64,000 nt of DNA. Source: Nocardia salmonicida NBRC 13393 (lineage in GTDB: Bacteria; Actinomycetota; Actinomycetes; Mycobacteriales; Mycobacteriaceae). Under the pieces are notes generated by a model. It saw only the letters and a program-made list of their open reading frames with translations. It had not been told where the DNA came from and made no database searches. Below, one piece after another: positions 45,185 to 53,165 of the stretch. Both the position numbers and the translations under genes were made by a program. The stretch covers positions 94,470-158,469 of the forward strand of contig NZ_BDBR01000030.1 of assembly GCF_001613085.1 (NCBI RefSeq). Reading direction: 5' to 3'. How positions within the stretch are numbered: position 1 is the first letter of the stretch; every line of letters starts with the position of its first letter.

Positions 45185-46207
45185 TCAGCGGGGGAGCGCG
45201 TCGCGGAAGATGCCGTTGCCCGCGGTGGTGCGGCTGAGGGCGTCGGCGGCCAGCACGACAGCCGCCCCGGTCCACGTGGTGCGTTCTTCCGGCCAGCGCT
45301 TGCCATCGGTGAAAACCAGTCCGGTCCAATAGGAACCGTCGAGTTCGCGCAGATGCTGCATATTGGCGAACAGTGTGGCGGCGGCAGCGGTGTCGCCGAT
45401 GGCGTCCAGGGCGAGCACCAGTTCACAGGTCTCCGCGCCGGTGACCCACGGTGCGTCGGAGACGCAGCGGATCCCGAGGTCGCCGACGACGAATTCGTTC
45501 CAGCGCCGAGCTATCAGCTCCGTGGCCGCGACGCCGCGCACCGCGCCGCCGAGGACGGGGTAGTACCAGTCCATGGAGTAGCGGCTCTTGTCCAGGAAGG
45601 CGTCCGGACGATGGCGCAGGGCGTGACCGAGCCGGTCGCGGGCCACCGCCCAGTCCGGGCGTGGATCGCCTACCCGCTCGGCGAGCGTCACCGCACAGCC
45701 GAGGCTGTGGAAGATGCTGGAGCAGCCGGTCAGCAAGGCTTCGCCGGAGGACCCGGATTCGTTTGCCGACCAATGGATCTCGCCGTGCGCGCCCAGCTGG
45801 AGGCCGAGCACGAAGTCGATACCGGCGCGAACCGTCGGCCACAGCTCGGCGGCGAAGCCGGTATCGCCGGTGACCGACAGGGCGTGCAGGACGCCGGTGG
45901 CCAGGTAGGCGCAGAAATTGGTGTCGGCGTCGTGATTCTCGATCACGCCACCGCGCACCTGCATCGGCCACGAGCCGTCGGAGCGTTGCGATTTCGCCGA
46001 CCAGATGTAGGCCTCGCGGGCCTCGTCCCACAGGCCGGCCACGGTCAGTGCCATCGCGGACTCGATGTGGTCCCACGGATCGGTGTGACCGCCGCTGAAC
46101 CAGGGAATCGCGCCATCGGGTTCCTGTGCGGCGGCGATGGATTCGGCGGTCCGCCGGATATCCCGCGCGGAGAGGACCCCGGGAAGGGCCGGTAGCTCAA
46201 CGGGCAT
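45185..46207 (-). CDS. Alpha/alpha-toroid protein, often named prenyltransferase-like
   Basis: A 340-residue protein made of repeated helix pairs with aromatic-acidic motifs (AAAQEPDGAIPWFSGGHTDP, SQRSDGSWPMQV, ANESGSSGEALLTGCSSIFH, LDGSYWTGLVFTDGKRW). The repeats with QxxDGxW-like turns recall the (alpha/alpha)6 barrel of squalene-cyclase/prenyltransferase-type and some glycoside hydrolase proteins. I see neither a DxDD cyclase motif nor a defined hydrolase pair, so the catalytic type is open. The start overlaps the methyltransferase stop by 11 nt. It is the last gene of the cyp51 operon; a role in forming or trimming a glycosylated lipid is inference. Confidence 0.75.
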   Translation of the reverse strand: MPVELPALPGVLSARDIRRTAESIAAAQEPDGAIPWFSGGHTDPWDHIESAMALTVAGLWDEAREAYIWSAKSQRSDGSWPMQVRGGVIENHDADTNFCAYLATGVLHALSVTGDTGFAAELWPTVRAGIDFVLGLQLGAHGEIHWSANESGSSGEALLTGCSSIFHSLGCAVTLAERVGDPRPDWAVARDRLGHALRHRPDAFLDKSRYSMDWYYPVLGGAVRGVAATELIARRWNEFVVGDLGIRCVSDAPWVTGAETCELVLALDAIGDTAAAATLFANMQHLRELDGSYWTGLVFTDGKRWPEERTTWTGAAVVLAADALSRTTAGNGIFRDALPR

Positions 46208-46928
46208 CGCCGCGCACCGCCGGTTTCGTGAAGTAGAGCGCGACGGACTTGCCGACCAGCGGATTCAACACACGTTCGGCCGTGCGCGTCACGGCGGGCG
46301 CCGACATCATGTCCCACACCAGCATGCGGTGATAGGCGCTCACCAGTGGGTGCTTGTCATTGCGCACGCCGACAGCGCATTTGAGCCACCAGAAGGGTGT
46401 GTGCAGCGCGTGCGCGAAGTCCTGGTGGTGGTAGCGCAGACCGCGCGCGGTGATCTTGTCGCGCAGCTCGTCGGCGCGATAGATGCGCACGTGGCCGCCC
46501 TCGTTGGCGTGGTACTCGTCCGAGAGCGCCCAGCAGATGCGTTCGGGCAGCCAGCGCGGCACCGTGACCGCCAGCGTGCCACCGGGTTTGACCACCCGCG
46601 CCAGTTCGGCGATCGCCTGCGTGTCCTGCGGGACGTGCTCGAGGATCTCCGAGGCGATGACCACGTCGAATTCCTCGTTGCCGTAGGGCAGATCGAGCGC
46701 GTCGCCGCGCACGGTCTCGGCCTTGGCGTACTCCGGTGCCTCGCCTGCCGCGGCCATGGCCTCGAACATGATGTCTACATCGGCCAGGTCGGCGGCGTTC
46801 TGGTCGAACGCGACGATGTCGGCTCCGCGGCGGTAGGCCTCGAAGGAATGTCTGCCCGCGCCGCAGCCGATGTCGATCACCCGTGATCCGGGACCGACGC
46901 CCAAGCGGTCGAAATCGACGGTCAACAT
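46197..46928 (-). CDS. Class I SAM methyltransferase (UbiE/Methyltransf_11-like)
   Basis: A 243-residue methyltransferase with motif I VIDIGCGAGRHSFEAYRRGA, strand-2 acidic IVAFDQNAADL, DALDLPYGNEEFDVVIASEI, LEHVPQD and RVVKPGGTLAVTVPRW: the small-molecule/sterol-type Methyltransf_11 pattern. The C-terminal half is longer and aromatic (LRYHHQDFAHALHTPFWWLK), likely the substrate cap. The start ATG at 46928 follows CTGGAGGC; a longer in-frame start would overlap the glycosyltransferase gene. It is the fourth gene of the cyp51 operon, 37 bp after GT4. Confidence 0.85.
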   Translation of the reverse strand: MLTVDFDRLGVGPGSRVIDIGCGAGRHSFEAYRRGADIVAFDQNAADLADVDIMFEAMAAAGEAPEYAKAETVRGDALDLPYGNEEFDVVIASEILEHVPQDTQAIAELARVVKPGGTLAVTVPRWLPERICWALSDEYHANEGGHVRIYRADELRDKITARGLRYHHQDFAHALHTPFWWLKCAVGVRNDKHPLVSAYHRMLVWDMMSAPAVTRTAERVLNPLVGKSVALYFTKPAVRGDAR

Positions 46929-46965
46929 GAGGCCTCCAGGTGCTGCACAGGGTCGGGCGGTGTCG

Positions 46966-48210
46966 TCATCGGGCGGTGCCCGGCGGGGTGGGGGAGCGGC
47001 GGGTGATCGCCTGGTCGTAGATCGCGACCGTCTGCGCGGCGACGGCCGACCAGCTGAACAGCTCGAGAACGCGAACACGACCCGCCGCGCCGAGGAGCCC
47101 GCGCCGGGCGGGGTCGGCGAGCAGTTCGCCGAGCACCCGGGTCAGCGCGTCCACATCGCCCGGCTCGACCAGTTCGGCGCACTCGCCGACGACCTCGGGC
47201 AGCGCGCCCGCTCGGCTGGCGACCAGCGGCGTGCCGCTGGCCATCGCCTCGACCGCGGGGAGCGAAAACCCCTCGTACATCGACGGAATGCAGGCGAGCT
47301 CCGCGGAGGCCAGCAGTTCGGCCAACTGCTCGTCGCTCATTCCGCTGACCGGGGTGACGATATCGGCGATGCCGAGTTCGGCGATCAGCTTCTCGGTGGG
47401 GCCGTTCGGTTCCAGCTTCGCGACGAGCCGGAGCTCGACATCGCAGGTATTGCGCAGCCGAGCCACAGCTTTCAGCAGGTGTGCGATGCCCTTGAGCGGC
47501 TTGTCGGCGCTGGCGACCGCGACGATCCGCCCACGCACCCGCGGTGTCTCGCGTGGCCGGAACAGCTCGGTGTCCACGCCGAGGGGAACGGTATGCAGCT
47601 GTCCCGGCCGCACGCCGAAGTCTTCGGCGATATCCGCGGCCGAAGACGACGACACCGTGATCAGGTCCGGAATCTGCTGTGCGACTCGCTGTTGCATGCC
47701 GAGGAACCCGTACCAGCGGCGCACGAACAGCTTGCGCCGCCACGGCGTCGCGGCCAGATCGACCGCGCGGTCGCGCGTGATCGGATGGTGCACGGTCGCC
47801 ACCAGCGGCAGCTGCTCGGCGATGTCGAGCAGACCGTAGCCGAGGCACTGATTGTCGTGCACGACATCGAAATCCTGTGCGCGCGAGGCCAATAGCCGTG
47901 CGACGCGCAGGCTGAACGTGCGCGGTTCGGGGAACCCCGCCGTCCACATCGTGGCGAGCTCGAGCAGATCGATGCGATCGCGGATCTCGCGCGGATGCGG
48001 TGTGCGAAAGGGGTCTTCGTCGCGGTAGAGGTCCAGACTCGGCACCTCGGTGAGACGCACCCGCGGATCGAGATCCTCGGGATAGGGCTGGCCGGAGAAC
48101 ACCTCGACCTCGTGGCCGAGCTCGACGAGCCCCTGGCTCAGGTACCGGACATACACTCCCTGTCCGCCGCAGTGCGGCTTGCTCCGGTAGGACAGCAGTG
48201 CGATCCTCAT
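46966..48210 (-). CDS. GT4 glycosyltransferase (GT-B fold)
   Basis: A 414-residue GT-B glycosyltransferase. N-terminal lobe: LLSYRSKPHCGGQGVYVRYL (the GGQGVYV glycine loop of GT4) and QDFDVVHDNQCLGYGLLDIA. C-terminal lobe: HTVPLGVDTELFRPR, SADKPLKGIAHLLKAVARLR and the donor-binding E-x7-E motif SMYEGFSLPAVEAMASGTP. It is soluble or peripheral and probably uses a nucleotide sugar. The ATG at 48210 overlaps the CYP125-like stop and has AGGAGAA. Being coupled to two sterol-type P450 genes, it may glycosylate a steroid, terpenoid or related lipid, but this context is the only evidence for the acceptor. Confidence 0.88.
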   Translation of the reverse strand: MRIALLSYRSKPHCGGQGVYVRYLSQGLVELGHEVEVFSGQPYPEDLDPRVRLTEVPSLDLYRDEDPFRTPHPREIRDRIDLLELATMWTAGFPEPRTFSLRVARLLASRAQDFDVVHDNQCLGYGLLDIAEQLPLVATVHHPITRDRAVDLAATPWRRKLFVRRWYGFLGMQQRVAQQIPDLITVSSSSAADIAEDFGVRPGQLHTVPLGVDTELFRPRETPRVRGRIVAVASADKPLKGIAHLLKAVARLRNTCDVELRLVAKLEPNGPTEKLIAELGIADIVTPVSGMSDEQLAELLASAELACIPSMYEGFSLPAVEAMASGTPLVASRAGALPEVVGECAELVEPGDVDALTRVLGELLADPARRGLLGAAGRVRVLELFSWSAVAAQTVAIYDQAITRRSPTPPGTAR

Positions 48211-49469
48211 CAGTCCCGTTCTCCTGACTCGTAGCTGACCTGCCAGTGTTTGATGCCGTTGATCCACCCAGACCGTAGCCGCTGCGGCTCCGATACCTGG
48301 GACAGATCGGGCATCACGTCGGCGATGGCGTTGAAGATCAGCTCGATCTCGAGCCGGGCCAGGTTGGCGCCGACACAGAAGTGGGTGCCGGTGCCGCCGA
48401 AGGCCAAGTGCGGATTGGGGTCGCGCAGGATGTCGAAGCTGAACGGGCGCTCGAAGGCGTCCTCGTCGAAATTGGCTGAGCTGTAGAACAATCCGATGCG
48501 ATCACCAGCGCGGATGAGTTGCCCGCCGAGCTCGGTGTCGGCGGTCGCGGTGCGCTGGAAGACCGTCACCGGGGTCGCCCATCGCACGATCTCGTCGATC
48601 GCGGTCCGTGGGCGTTCCCGTTTGTAGAGCTCCCACTGATCCGGATTGTCGATGAACGCCTTCATGCCGTGGGTGATGGCGTTGCGGGTGGTCTCGTTGC
48701 CCGCCACGGCCAGCAGGATCACGAAGAATCCGAACTCGTCGGAGCCCAGCGCCTCCCCGTCGAGATCGGCGTGCACCAGTGTGCTGACGATGTCGTCGGC
48801 CGGTTCGGCGCGCCGCTGTTCGGCCATGTTCCAGGCGTAGCCGAGGATCTCCATCGCCGCGGTCGACGAGGCGTCGGTCGTGGTCGCGTCGCCGTACTCC
48901 GGATCGTCGTAGTTGAGCATCTGGTTCGACCAGTCGAACAGCTTGCGGCGGTCCTGCTGGGGGACACCGACCAGTTCGGCGATGGCTTGCAGCGGAAGCT
49001 CACACGCCACCTGTTCGACGAAGTCACCGCCGCCCGCCTCCCGCGCCGCGTGCACGATCGCCGCCGCCCGTTCGGTCAATGCCGCGCGCAACCCCTCGAC
49101 CGCGCGCGGTGTGAACCCCTTGGAGATGATGCGGCGGATCTTGGTGTGCTTGGGCGGATCCATATTCAGTAGCAGAGCGCCGGTGAGTTCGATCTGCTCG
49201 GGAGTCACCTCACCGGGCAGCCGGATGACCGAACCCTTGCGCTGGGAGGAGAACAGCTCGGGATTGCGTGAGATCTCCTTGATGTCCTCGTGCTTGCTGA
49301 TGACCCAGTAGCCGCCGTCGCGGAACCCGCCCGACTGCGGGTCGGTCTGGGCGTTCCACCAGACCGGGGCGGTGCGGCGCAGCTCGGCGAATTCCTGGAC
49401 GGGGTTGCGGGATTCCCACAGGGCCGGATCGGTGAAATCGAATCCGCTGGGAATGGACGACGCTGTCAC
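48210..49469 (-). CDS. Cytochrome P450, CYP125-like (steroid C26/C27 hydroxylase type)
   Basis: A 419-residue P450. I-helix LLAVAGNETTRNAITHGMKA, ExxR in DEIVRWATPVTVFQRTAT, heme loop FGGTGTHFCVGANLAR. Long stretches agree with M. tuberculosis CYP125A1 as I recall it: FDFTDPALW, ELRRTAPVWWN, FVEQVACELPLQAIAELVGV, SGWINGIKHWQVSYE. CYP125 oxidises the C26/C27 methyl of cholesterol side chains, preparing them for CoA activation. The GTG start at 49469 has GGAGA upstream. It lies 19 bp after cyp51. The typical cyp125 sits in the KstR cholesterol cluster; this copy is in a different context and may act on another sterol-like substrate. Confidence 0.9.
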   Translation of the reverse strand: MTASSIPSGFDFTDPALWESRNPVQEFAELRRTAPVWWNAQTDPQSGGFRDGGYWVISKHEDIKEISRNPELFSSQRKGSVIRLPGEVTPEQIELTGALLLNMDPPKHTKIRRIISKGFTPRAVEGLRAALTERAAAIVHAAREAGGGDFVEQVACELPLQAIAELVGVPQQDRRKLFDWSNQMLNYDDPEYGDATTTDASSTAAMEILGYAWNMAEQRRAEPADDIVSTLVHADLDGEALGSDEFGFFVILLAVAGNETTRNAITHGMKAFIDNPDQWELYKRERPRTAIDEIVRWATPVTVFQRTATADTELGGQLIRAGDRIGLFYSSANFDEDAFERPFSFDILRDPNPHLAFGGTGTHFCVGANLARLEIELIFNAIADVMPDLSQVSEPQRLRSGWINGIKHWQVSYESGERD

Positions 49470-49488
49470 AGTGATTCTCCGCCCGCGC

Positions 49489-50841
49489 TCAGCGCTGCCT
49501 GCGGCGGTAACGGACGCGGCAGGGTTGCTCGAGCTGCACCACCATCTTCGAGTGATCGTTGCGGTAGGTGTCCGATGGCTGGGCGAGTTCGAACTCCCAG
49601 TCCCGCAGCAGAATCGAGAAGATCGCCTTGAGCTGCATGAGTGCGAACGGAGCGCCGACGCAGCGATGCTTGCCCGCGCCGAACGGAATCCAGGTCCATC
49701 GGTTGAGGATGTCTTCCTGGCGCGGATCGAGGTAGCGCGCGGGATCGAAGGCGTCGGGGTCGGGGAAGTCCTCCGGAATCCGGTTGGAGATGGCGGGCGT
49801 GGCCGCGACCATGTCGCCCGGGGCGATCTGATGTCCGCACACCTCGAACTCCGCGCGCGCCACCCGCATGAGCACGATCAGCGGCGGATGCAACCGCAGC
49901 GACTCCTTGAGCGCGGCCTCCAGATTCGGAATCTGGCGCAACGCATGGTGACTGACATCGGCGCCATCCGCGTACAGATTGTCGAGTTCGGTGACCACAC
50001 CGGCCATCGTCTCGGGATGCCGCAGCAGCTCGATGATCGTCCAGGCCGCTGTGCCCGAGGTGGTGTGGTGGCCCGCGAACATCATCGAGATGAAGATGCC
50101 GGTGATCTCGCTGGCCGAGAACCGCAGTGCCCCGTTCTCGTCCTTCACCGAGATGAGGACATCGAGCATGTCGCGGTCGTCTTTGCCCTCGGGCGGATTC
50201 GCCTCCCGCTGATCCATGATCGCCTGCACCAGCTCGACCAGGGCGACACGCGCCGCGTCGCGCCGGGTGAAGCTCTCGATCGGCGCGTACGGATCGACAT
50301 AGGCCAGGGCGTCGGTGCCCTGCTCGAGTTCGTGATAAAGGTGCGCGAAGCGCCCGTCGAGCTGATTGCGGAACTTCACGCCGATCAGACAGGCGGAAGA
50401 GGTGTAGATGGTCAGCTCGGCGAAGAACTCGAGCAGGTCGATCTCGCCCTCGTCGTCCCACTGGGCGACCATCTGGTCCACCTCGTGGGCGATGGTGCCC
50501 GCGTGCCCACGCATGTGGTCCGCGCGCAGTGCCGAATTGTGCAGCATCTCCTTGCGGCGTTCCGGTGGTGCGTCGAAGACGACGCCCTCGCCGAAGATCG
50601 GCTTCATGAACGGGTAGGCCGCGGCTTGATCGAGATCGTCGTCGCCGGCGCGGAAGAAGAATTCATTGGCTTCGGCGCCGGACAACAGGACGACATCGCG
50701 TCCCGCGAGTTCGAAGGCCCCGACATCGCCGCACTCGGCTCGTACGCGGCGCATCAGCGCGATCGGGTCGGTGCGGAACTCGGCGAGGTGCCCGTGTTCC
50801 TCTTCGCCTCCGGATACGCGCTGCGGTTTGACCAGCGTCAT
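49489..50841 (-). CDS. cyp51: Sterol 14-alpha-demethylase CYP51
   Basis: A 450-residue P450 recognisable as CYP51 almost throughout: RVSGGEEEHGHLAEFRTDPI, LSGAEANEFFFRAGDDDLDQ, AAYPFMKPIFGEGVVFDAPP (the B-C region), I-helix SMMFAGHHTTSGTAAW with the CYP51-specific His before Thr, ExxR KESLRLHPP, IPEDFPDP, and heme loop FGAGKHRCVGAPFALMQLKA. The enzyme removes the 14-alpha methyl of sterol precursors. The ATG at 50841 has GAAGGA upstream. Two opposed GTGTCTGGACAGTA-type sites lie 20-58 bp upstream. It is the first gene of the operon cyp51-cyp125-GT4-methyltransferase-toroid. As I recall, in mycobacteria the CYP123 gene sits between the TetR gene and cyp51; here the TetR gene is directly upstream. 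Confidence 0.95.
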   Translation of the reverse strand: MTLVKPQRVSGGEEEHGHLAEFRTDPIALMRRVRAECGDVGAFELAGRDVVLLSGAEANEFFFRAGDDDLDQAAAYPFMKPIFGEGVVFDAPPERRKEMLHNSALRADHMRGHAGTIAHEVDQMVAQWDDEGEIDLLEFFAELTIYTSSACLIGVKFRNQLDGRFAHLYHELEQGTDALAYVDPYAPIESFTRRDAARVALVELVQAIMDQREANPPEGKDDRDMLDVLISVKDENGALRFSASEITGIFISMMFAGHHTTSGTAAWTIIELLRHPETMAGVVTELDNLYADGADVSHHALRQIPNLEAALKESLRLHPPLIVLMRVARAEFEVCGHQIAPGDMVAATPAISNRIPEDFPDPDAFDPARYLDPRQEDILNRWTWIPFGAGKHRCVGAPFALMQLKAIFSILLRDWEFELAQPSDTYRNDHSKMVVQLEQPCRVRYRRRQR

Positions 50842-50860
50842 TGGAACGTCCTTCCCGGAA

Positions 50861-50899
50861 TACTGTCCAGACACTTGATGGACATGTGTCTGGACAGTA
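50861..50899. promoter_or_regulatory. Perfect 14-bp inverted repeat upstream of cyp51 (double operator)
   Basis: TACTGTCCAGACAC (50861-50874) and GTGTCTGGACAGTA (50886-50899) are exact reverse complements separated by 11 nt. Each arm contains the TGTCYRGACA core found at other promoters in this region. It lies between the tetR stop (50949) and the cyp51 start (50841), so it is best read as an operator pair over the cyp51 promoter. A terminator for tetR is an alternative, but it has no U-tract, and the core recurs elsewhere without a hairpin. Confidence 0.75.
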
Positions 50900-50948
50900 C
50901 TACGGTGGCGAGCCTGCGACAAGGCTCGATCGGCCCGAATCCAGCGCG

Positions 50949-51542
50949 TCAGTCGTCGGTGGCGGGCTCGACCATCAATCGGCGCGCGCACATTTCGAGC
51001 AGATCGGCGACCTGCTCGTAGGACAGCAGGCCCATGCCGCCCTGCAGGAGCGCGCCCGAGTACAGCAGTTCGAGTGCGGCCAGGCGTTCCGGATCTTTCG
51101 CGCTGAGCGCTTGCTCCAGTCGGTGGCGGATCTCCATGCCGATGCGTACTCGCAGGTGGTGCACGTCGGGATCGTCGCCGAGCAGCGCGCTGCTGACCGC
51201 CCCGGCCAGTGCGGGTTCGTCGGCCACCAGCATCGAGACCTGTCGAAGGACAGCGACCACGCGCGTGGTCGCATCGGCATCGCCTGCCTCCAGCGGGGGC
51301 ATCGCGACCAGTCGTCGCCAGAACACCTCCGAGATCAGGTGTTCCTTGGAGGAGAAGTACGTGTACGCGGTGGCGGTGCCGACGCCTGCCGCCGCGGCGA
51401 CGAGCCGGATCGTCGTCCCCGAGTAGCCCTCGCGGGACAGCACGTCGACAGCGGCGACAGTCAGGCGGTCCACGGTATCGGCCTGCTTCTCGGTCAGACG
51501 TCGGCGCGTTGCTTCTATGCCGGTAGGCGCGATTTCGGACAT
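50949..51542 (-). CDS. TetR-family regulator, candidate master of the cyp51/mce regulon (Rv0767c-like)
   Basis: A 197-residue TetR protein. HTH region: ADTVDRLTVAAVDVLSREGY and RLVAAAAGVGTATAYTYFSS, with recognition helix around GTATAYTYFSSKEHL. The C-terminal half is a helical ligand domain. The ATG at 51542 is leaderless-type: -10 TAGTAT (minus strand, 51551-51556), then CCGGACAC, then ATG, so an operator half-site (51543-51553) overlaps its own start, pointing to autoregulation. It is divergent from the aldehyde dehydrogenase operon and upstream of cyp51, the same arrangement I recall for Rv0767c. It is a close paralogue of the TetR gene at 56655. Confidence 0.88.
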   Translation of the reverse strand: MSEIAPTGIEATRRRLTEKQADTVDRLTVAAVDVLSREGYSGTTIRLVAAAAGVGTATAYTYFSSKEHLISEVFWRRLVAMPPLEAGDADATTRVVAVLRQVSMLVADEPALAGAVSSALLGDDPDVHHLRVRIGMEIRHRLEQALSAKDPERLAALELLYSGALLQGGMGLLSYEQVADLLEMCARRLMVEPATDD

Positions 51543-51659
51543 GTGTCCGGATACTACTACAGTCGGGTGTACGGACCAATGGACTGTATGGTCTTGCGTC
51601 TTGTCATTAAACCGAACTATATTCCGTACACCTGTCCAGACACGTATCGGAGCCCCGCT
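51543..51659. promoter_or_regulatory. Divergent tetR/aldehyde dehydrogenase promoter region
   Basis: Two operator-like sites: GTGTCCGGATA (51543-51553) at the tetR start, and GTCCAGACAC (51634-51643) upstream of the dehydrogenase. The rightward promoter has a clear -10 TATATT (51618-51623), putting the transcription start within or next to the second site; binding there should repress. Confidence 0.65.
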
Positions 51660-53129
51660 ATGAACGGCCTCGTCCCCCCCGAAGGCACACCACTGTTGAT
51701 CGGCGGCAAGTTGATTCCGGGTGGCTCCGGTGTCTTCGCGACAATCAATCCCGCCACCGAGGAGGTGCTCGGCTACGCAGCCGACGCCTCGGGCGCCGAC
51801 ATGGAGGCGGCCATCGCCGCGGCGCGCACCGCTTTCGACGAGACGCAGTGGTCGCGCGATCCGGCGTTCCGTGCGCACTGCCTACGTCAACTGCGTGACG
51901 TACTCGGCGAGAACCTGGAGGAACTACGGGCGATCACGATCGCCGAGGTCGGCGCACCGGTCATGCTGACCAGCGGGCCGCAGTTGGAGGGACCGATCGC
52001 GGATCTGTCCTTCGCTGCCGACCTGGCCGAGAACTACGTCTGGGAAACCGATCTCGGCACCAGGGGCCAGATGGGCATCTCCAGCCGTCGGGTCGTCCGC
52101 CGCGAGGCCGTCGGTGTCGTCGGCGCCATCACGCCGTGGAACTTCCCGCACCAGATCAACCTGGCCAAGATCGGGCCCGCCCTGGCCGCCGGCAACACCC
52201 TGGTGCTCAAGCCCGCCCCGGACACTCCGTGGTGTGCGGCCGTGCTCGGCCCGCTCATCGCCGAGCACACCGATATCCCGGCGGGCGTGATCAATATCGT
52301 CACCTCGTCCGATCACGGCATCGGCGCCCAGATGGTCCTCGATCCGCGGGTCGACATGATCACCTTCACCGGCTCGACCCAGACGGGTCGCTCGGTGATG
52401 GTCGGCGCGTCGTCGACGCTCAAGCGCACCTTCCTCGAACTGGGCGGCAAATCCGCCGCCGTCGTGCTCGACGATGCCGATATCGCGACAGCGGCCAGCT
52501 ACACCGCGTTCACGGTCGCCGTGCACGCCGGCCAGGGCTGTGCGCTCACCACCCGGCTGCTGGTGCCGCGCGAGTCCTACGACGCCGCGGTCAGCGCGGC
52601 CGCTGGTGCGCTGCGCGGCCTGAAGGCCGGTGACCCGAACAATCCCGGAACCGTTTGCGGGCCACTGATTTCCGAGCGGCAGCGCGCGCGGGTGGAGCGC
52701 TACCTCGAGAGCGCGCGCGCCGAAGGCGGGCACATCGAAGTCGGCGGGGGCAGGCCCGCGGACAAAGAGCGCGGGTACTACATCGAACCGACCCTCATCA
52801 GTGGGCTCGACAACTCCGCGACCGTCGCGCAGGAGGAGATCTTCGGGCCGGTGCTCGTCGTGATCGCCCACGACGGCGACGACGACGCGATCCGGCTCGC
52901 CAACGAATCGCCGTACGGTCTGTCGGGCTCGGTCTGGGGCACTGATCCGGACCGGGTCGAGCGCGTGGTCTCGGGGGTGCGGACCGGGACCCTGAGCGTC
53001 AACGGCGGGCTCTGGTACCACGCCGACGCGCCGTTCGGCGGCTACAAGCAGTCCGGCATCGGCCGTGAGATGGGCGTCGCCGGCTTCGAGGAATACCTCG
53101 AGACCAAGCTGATCGCCACCCCCGCCTGA
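51660..53129 (+). CDS. NAD(P)-dependent aldehyde dehydrogenase (Rv0768/AldA-like)
   Basis: A 489-residue ALDH. It has the oxyanion Asn in ITPWNFPHQ, KPAPDTP, the cofactor loop FTGSTQTGRSVM, the general base Glu in LELGGKSA, the nucleophile Cys in HAGQGCALTTRL, and EEIFGPV. It oxidises an aldehyde, perhaps from P450 or alcohol-dehydrogenase steps, to a carboxylate. The start is the ATG at 51660. It heads a rightward operon with SDR, HIBADH-like and CMD genes, the same order as Rv0768-Rv0771 in M. tuberculosis from memory, which strongly supports orthology. Confidence 0.92.
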   Translation: MNGLVPPEGTPLLIGGKLIPGGSGVFATINPATEEVLGYAADASGADMEAAIAAARTAFDETQWSRDPAFRAHCLRQLRDVLGENLEELRAITIAEVGAPVMLTSGPQLEGPIADLSFAADLAENYVWETDLGTRGQMGISSRRVVRREAVGVVGAITPWNFPHQINLAKIGPALAAGNTLVLKPAPDTPWCAAVLGPLIAEHTDIPAGVINIVTSSDHGIGAQMVLDPRVDMITFTGSTQTGRSVMVGASSTLKRTFLELGGKSAAVVLDDADIATAASYTAFTVAVHAGQGCALTTRLLVPRESYDAAVSAAAGALRGLKAGDPNNPGTVCGPLISERQRARVERYLESARAEGGHIEVGGGRPADKERGYYIEPTLISGLDNSATVAQEEIFGPVLVVIAHDGDDDAIRLANESPYGLSGSVWGTDPDRVERVVSGVRTGTLSVNGGLWYHADAPFGGYKQSGIGREMGVAGFEEYLETKLIATPA

Positions 53130-53165
53130 CCTCACCGAATCATCCACACTCAGGAGCTGAAAACC

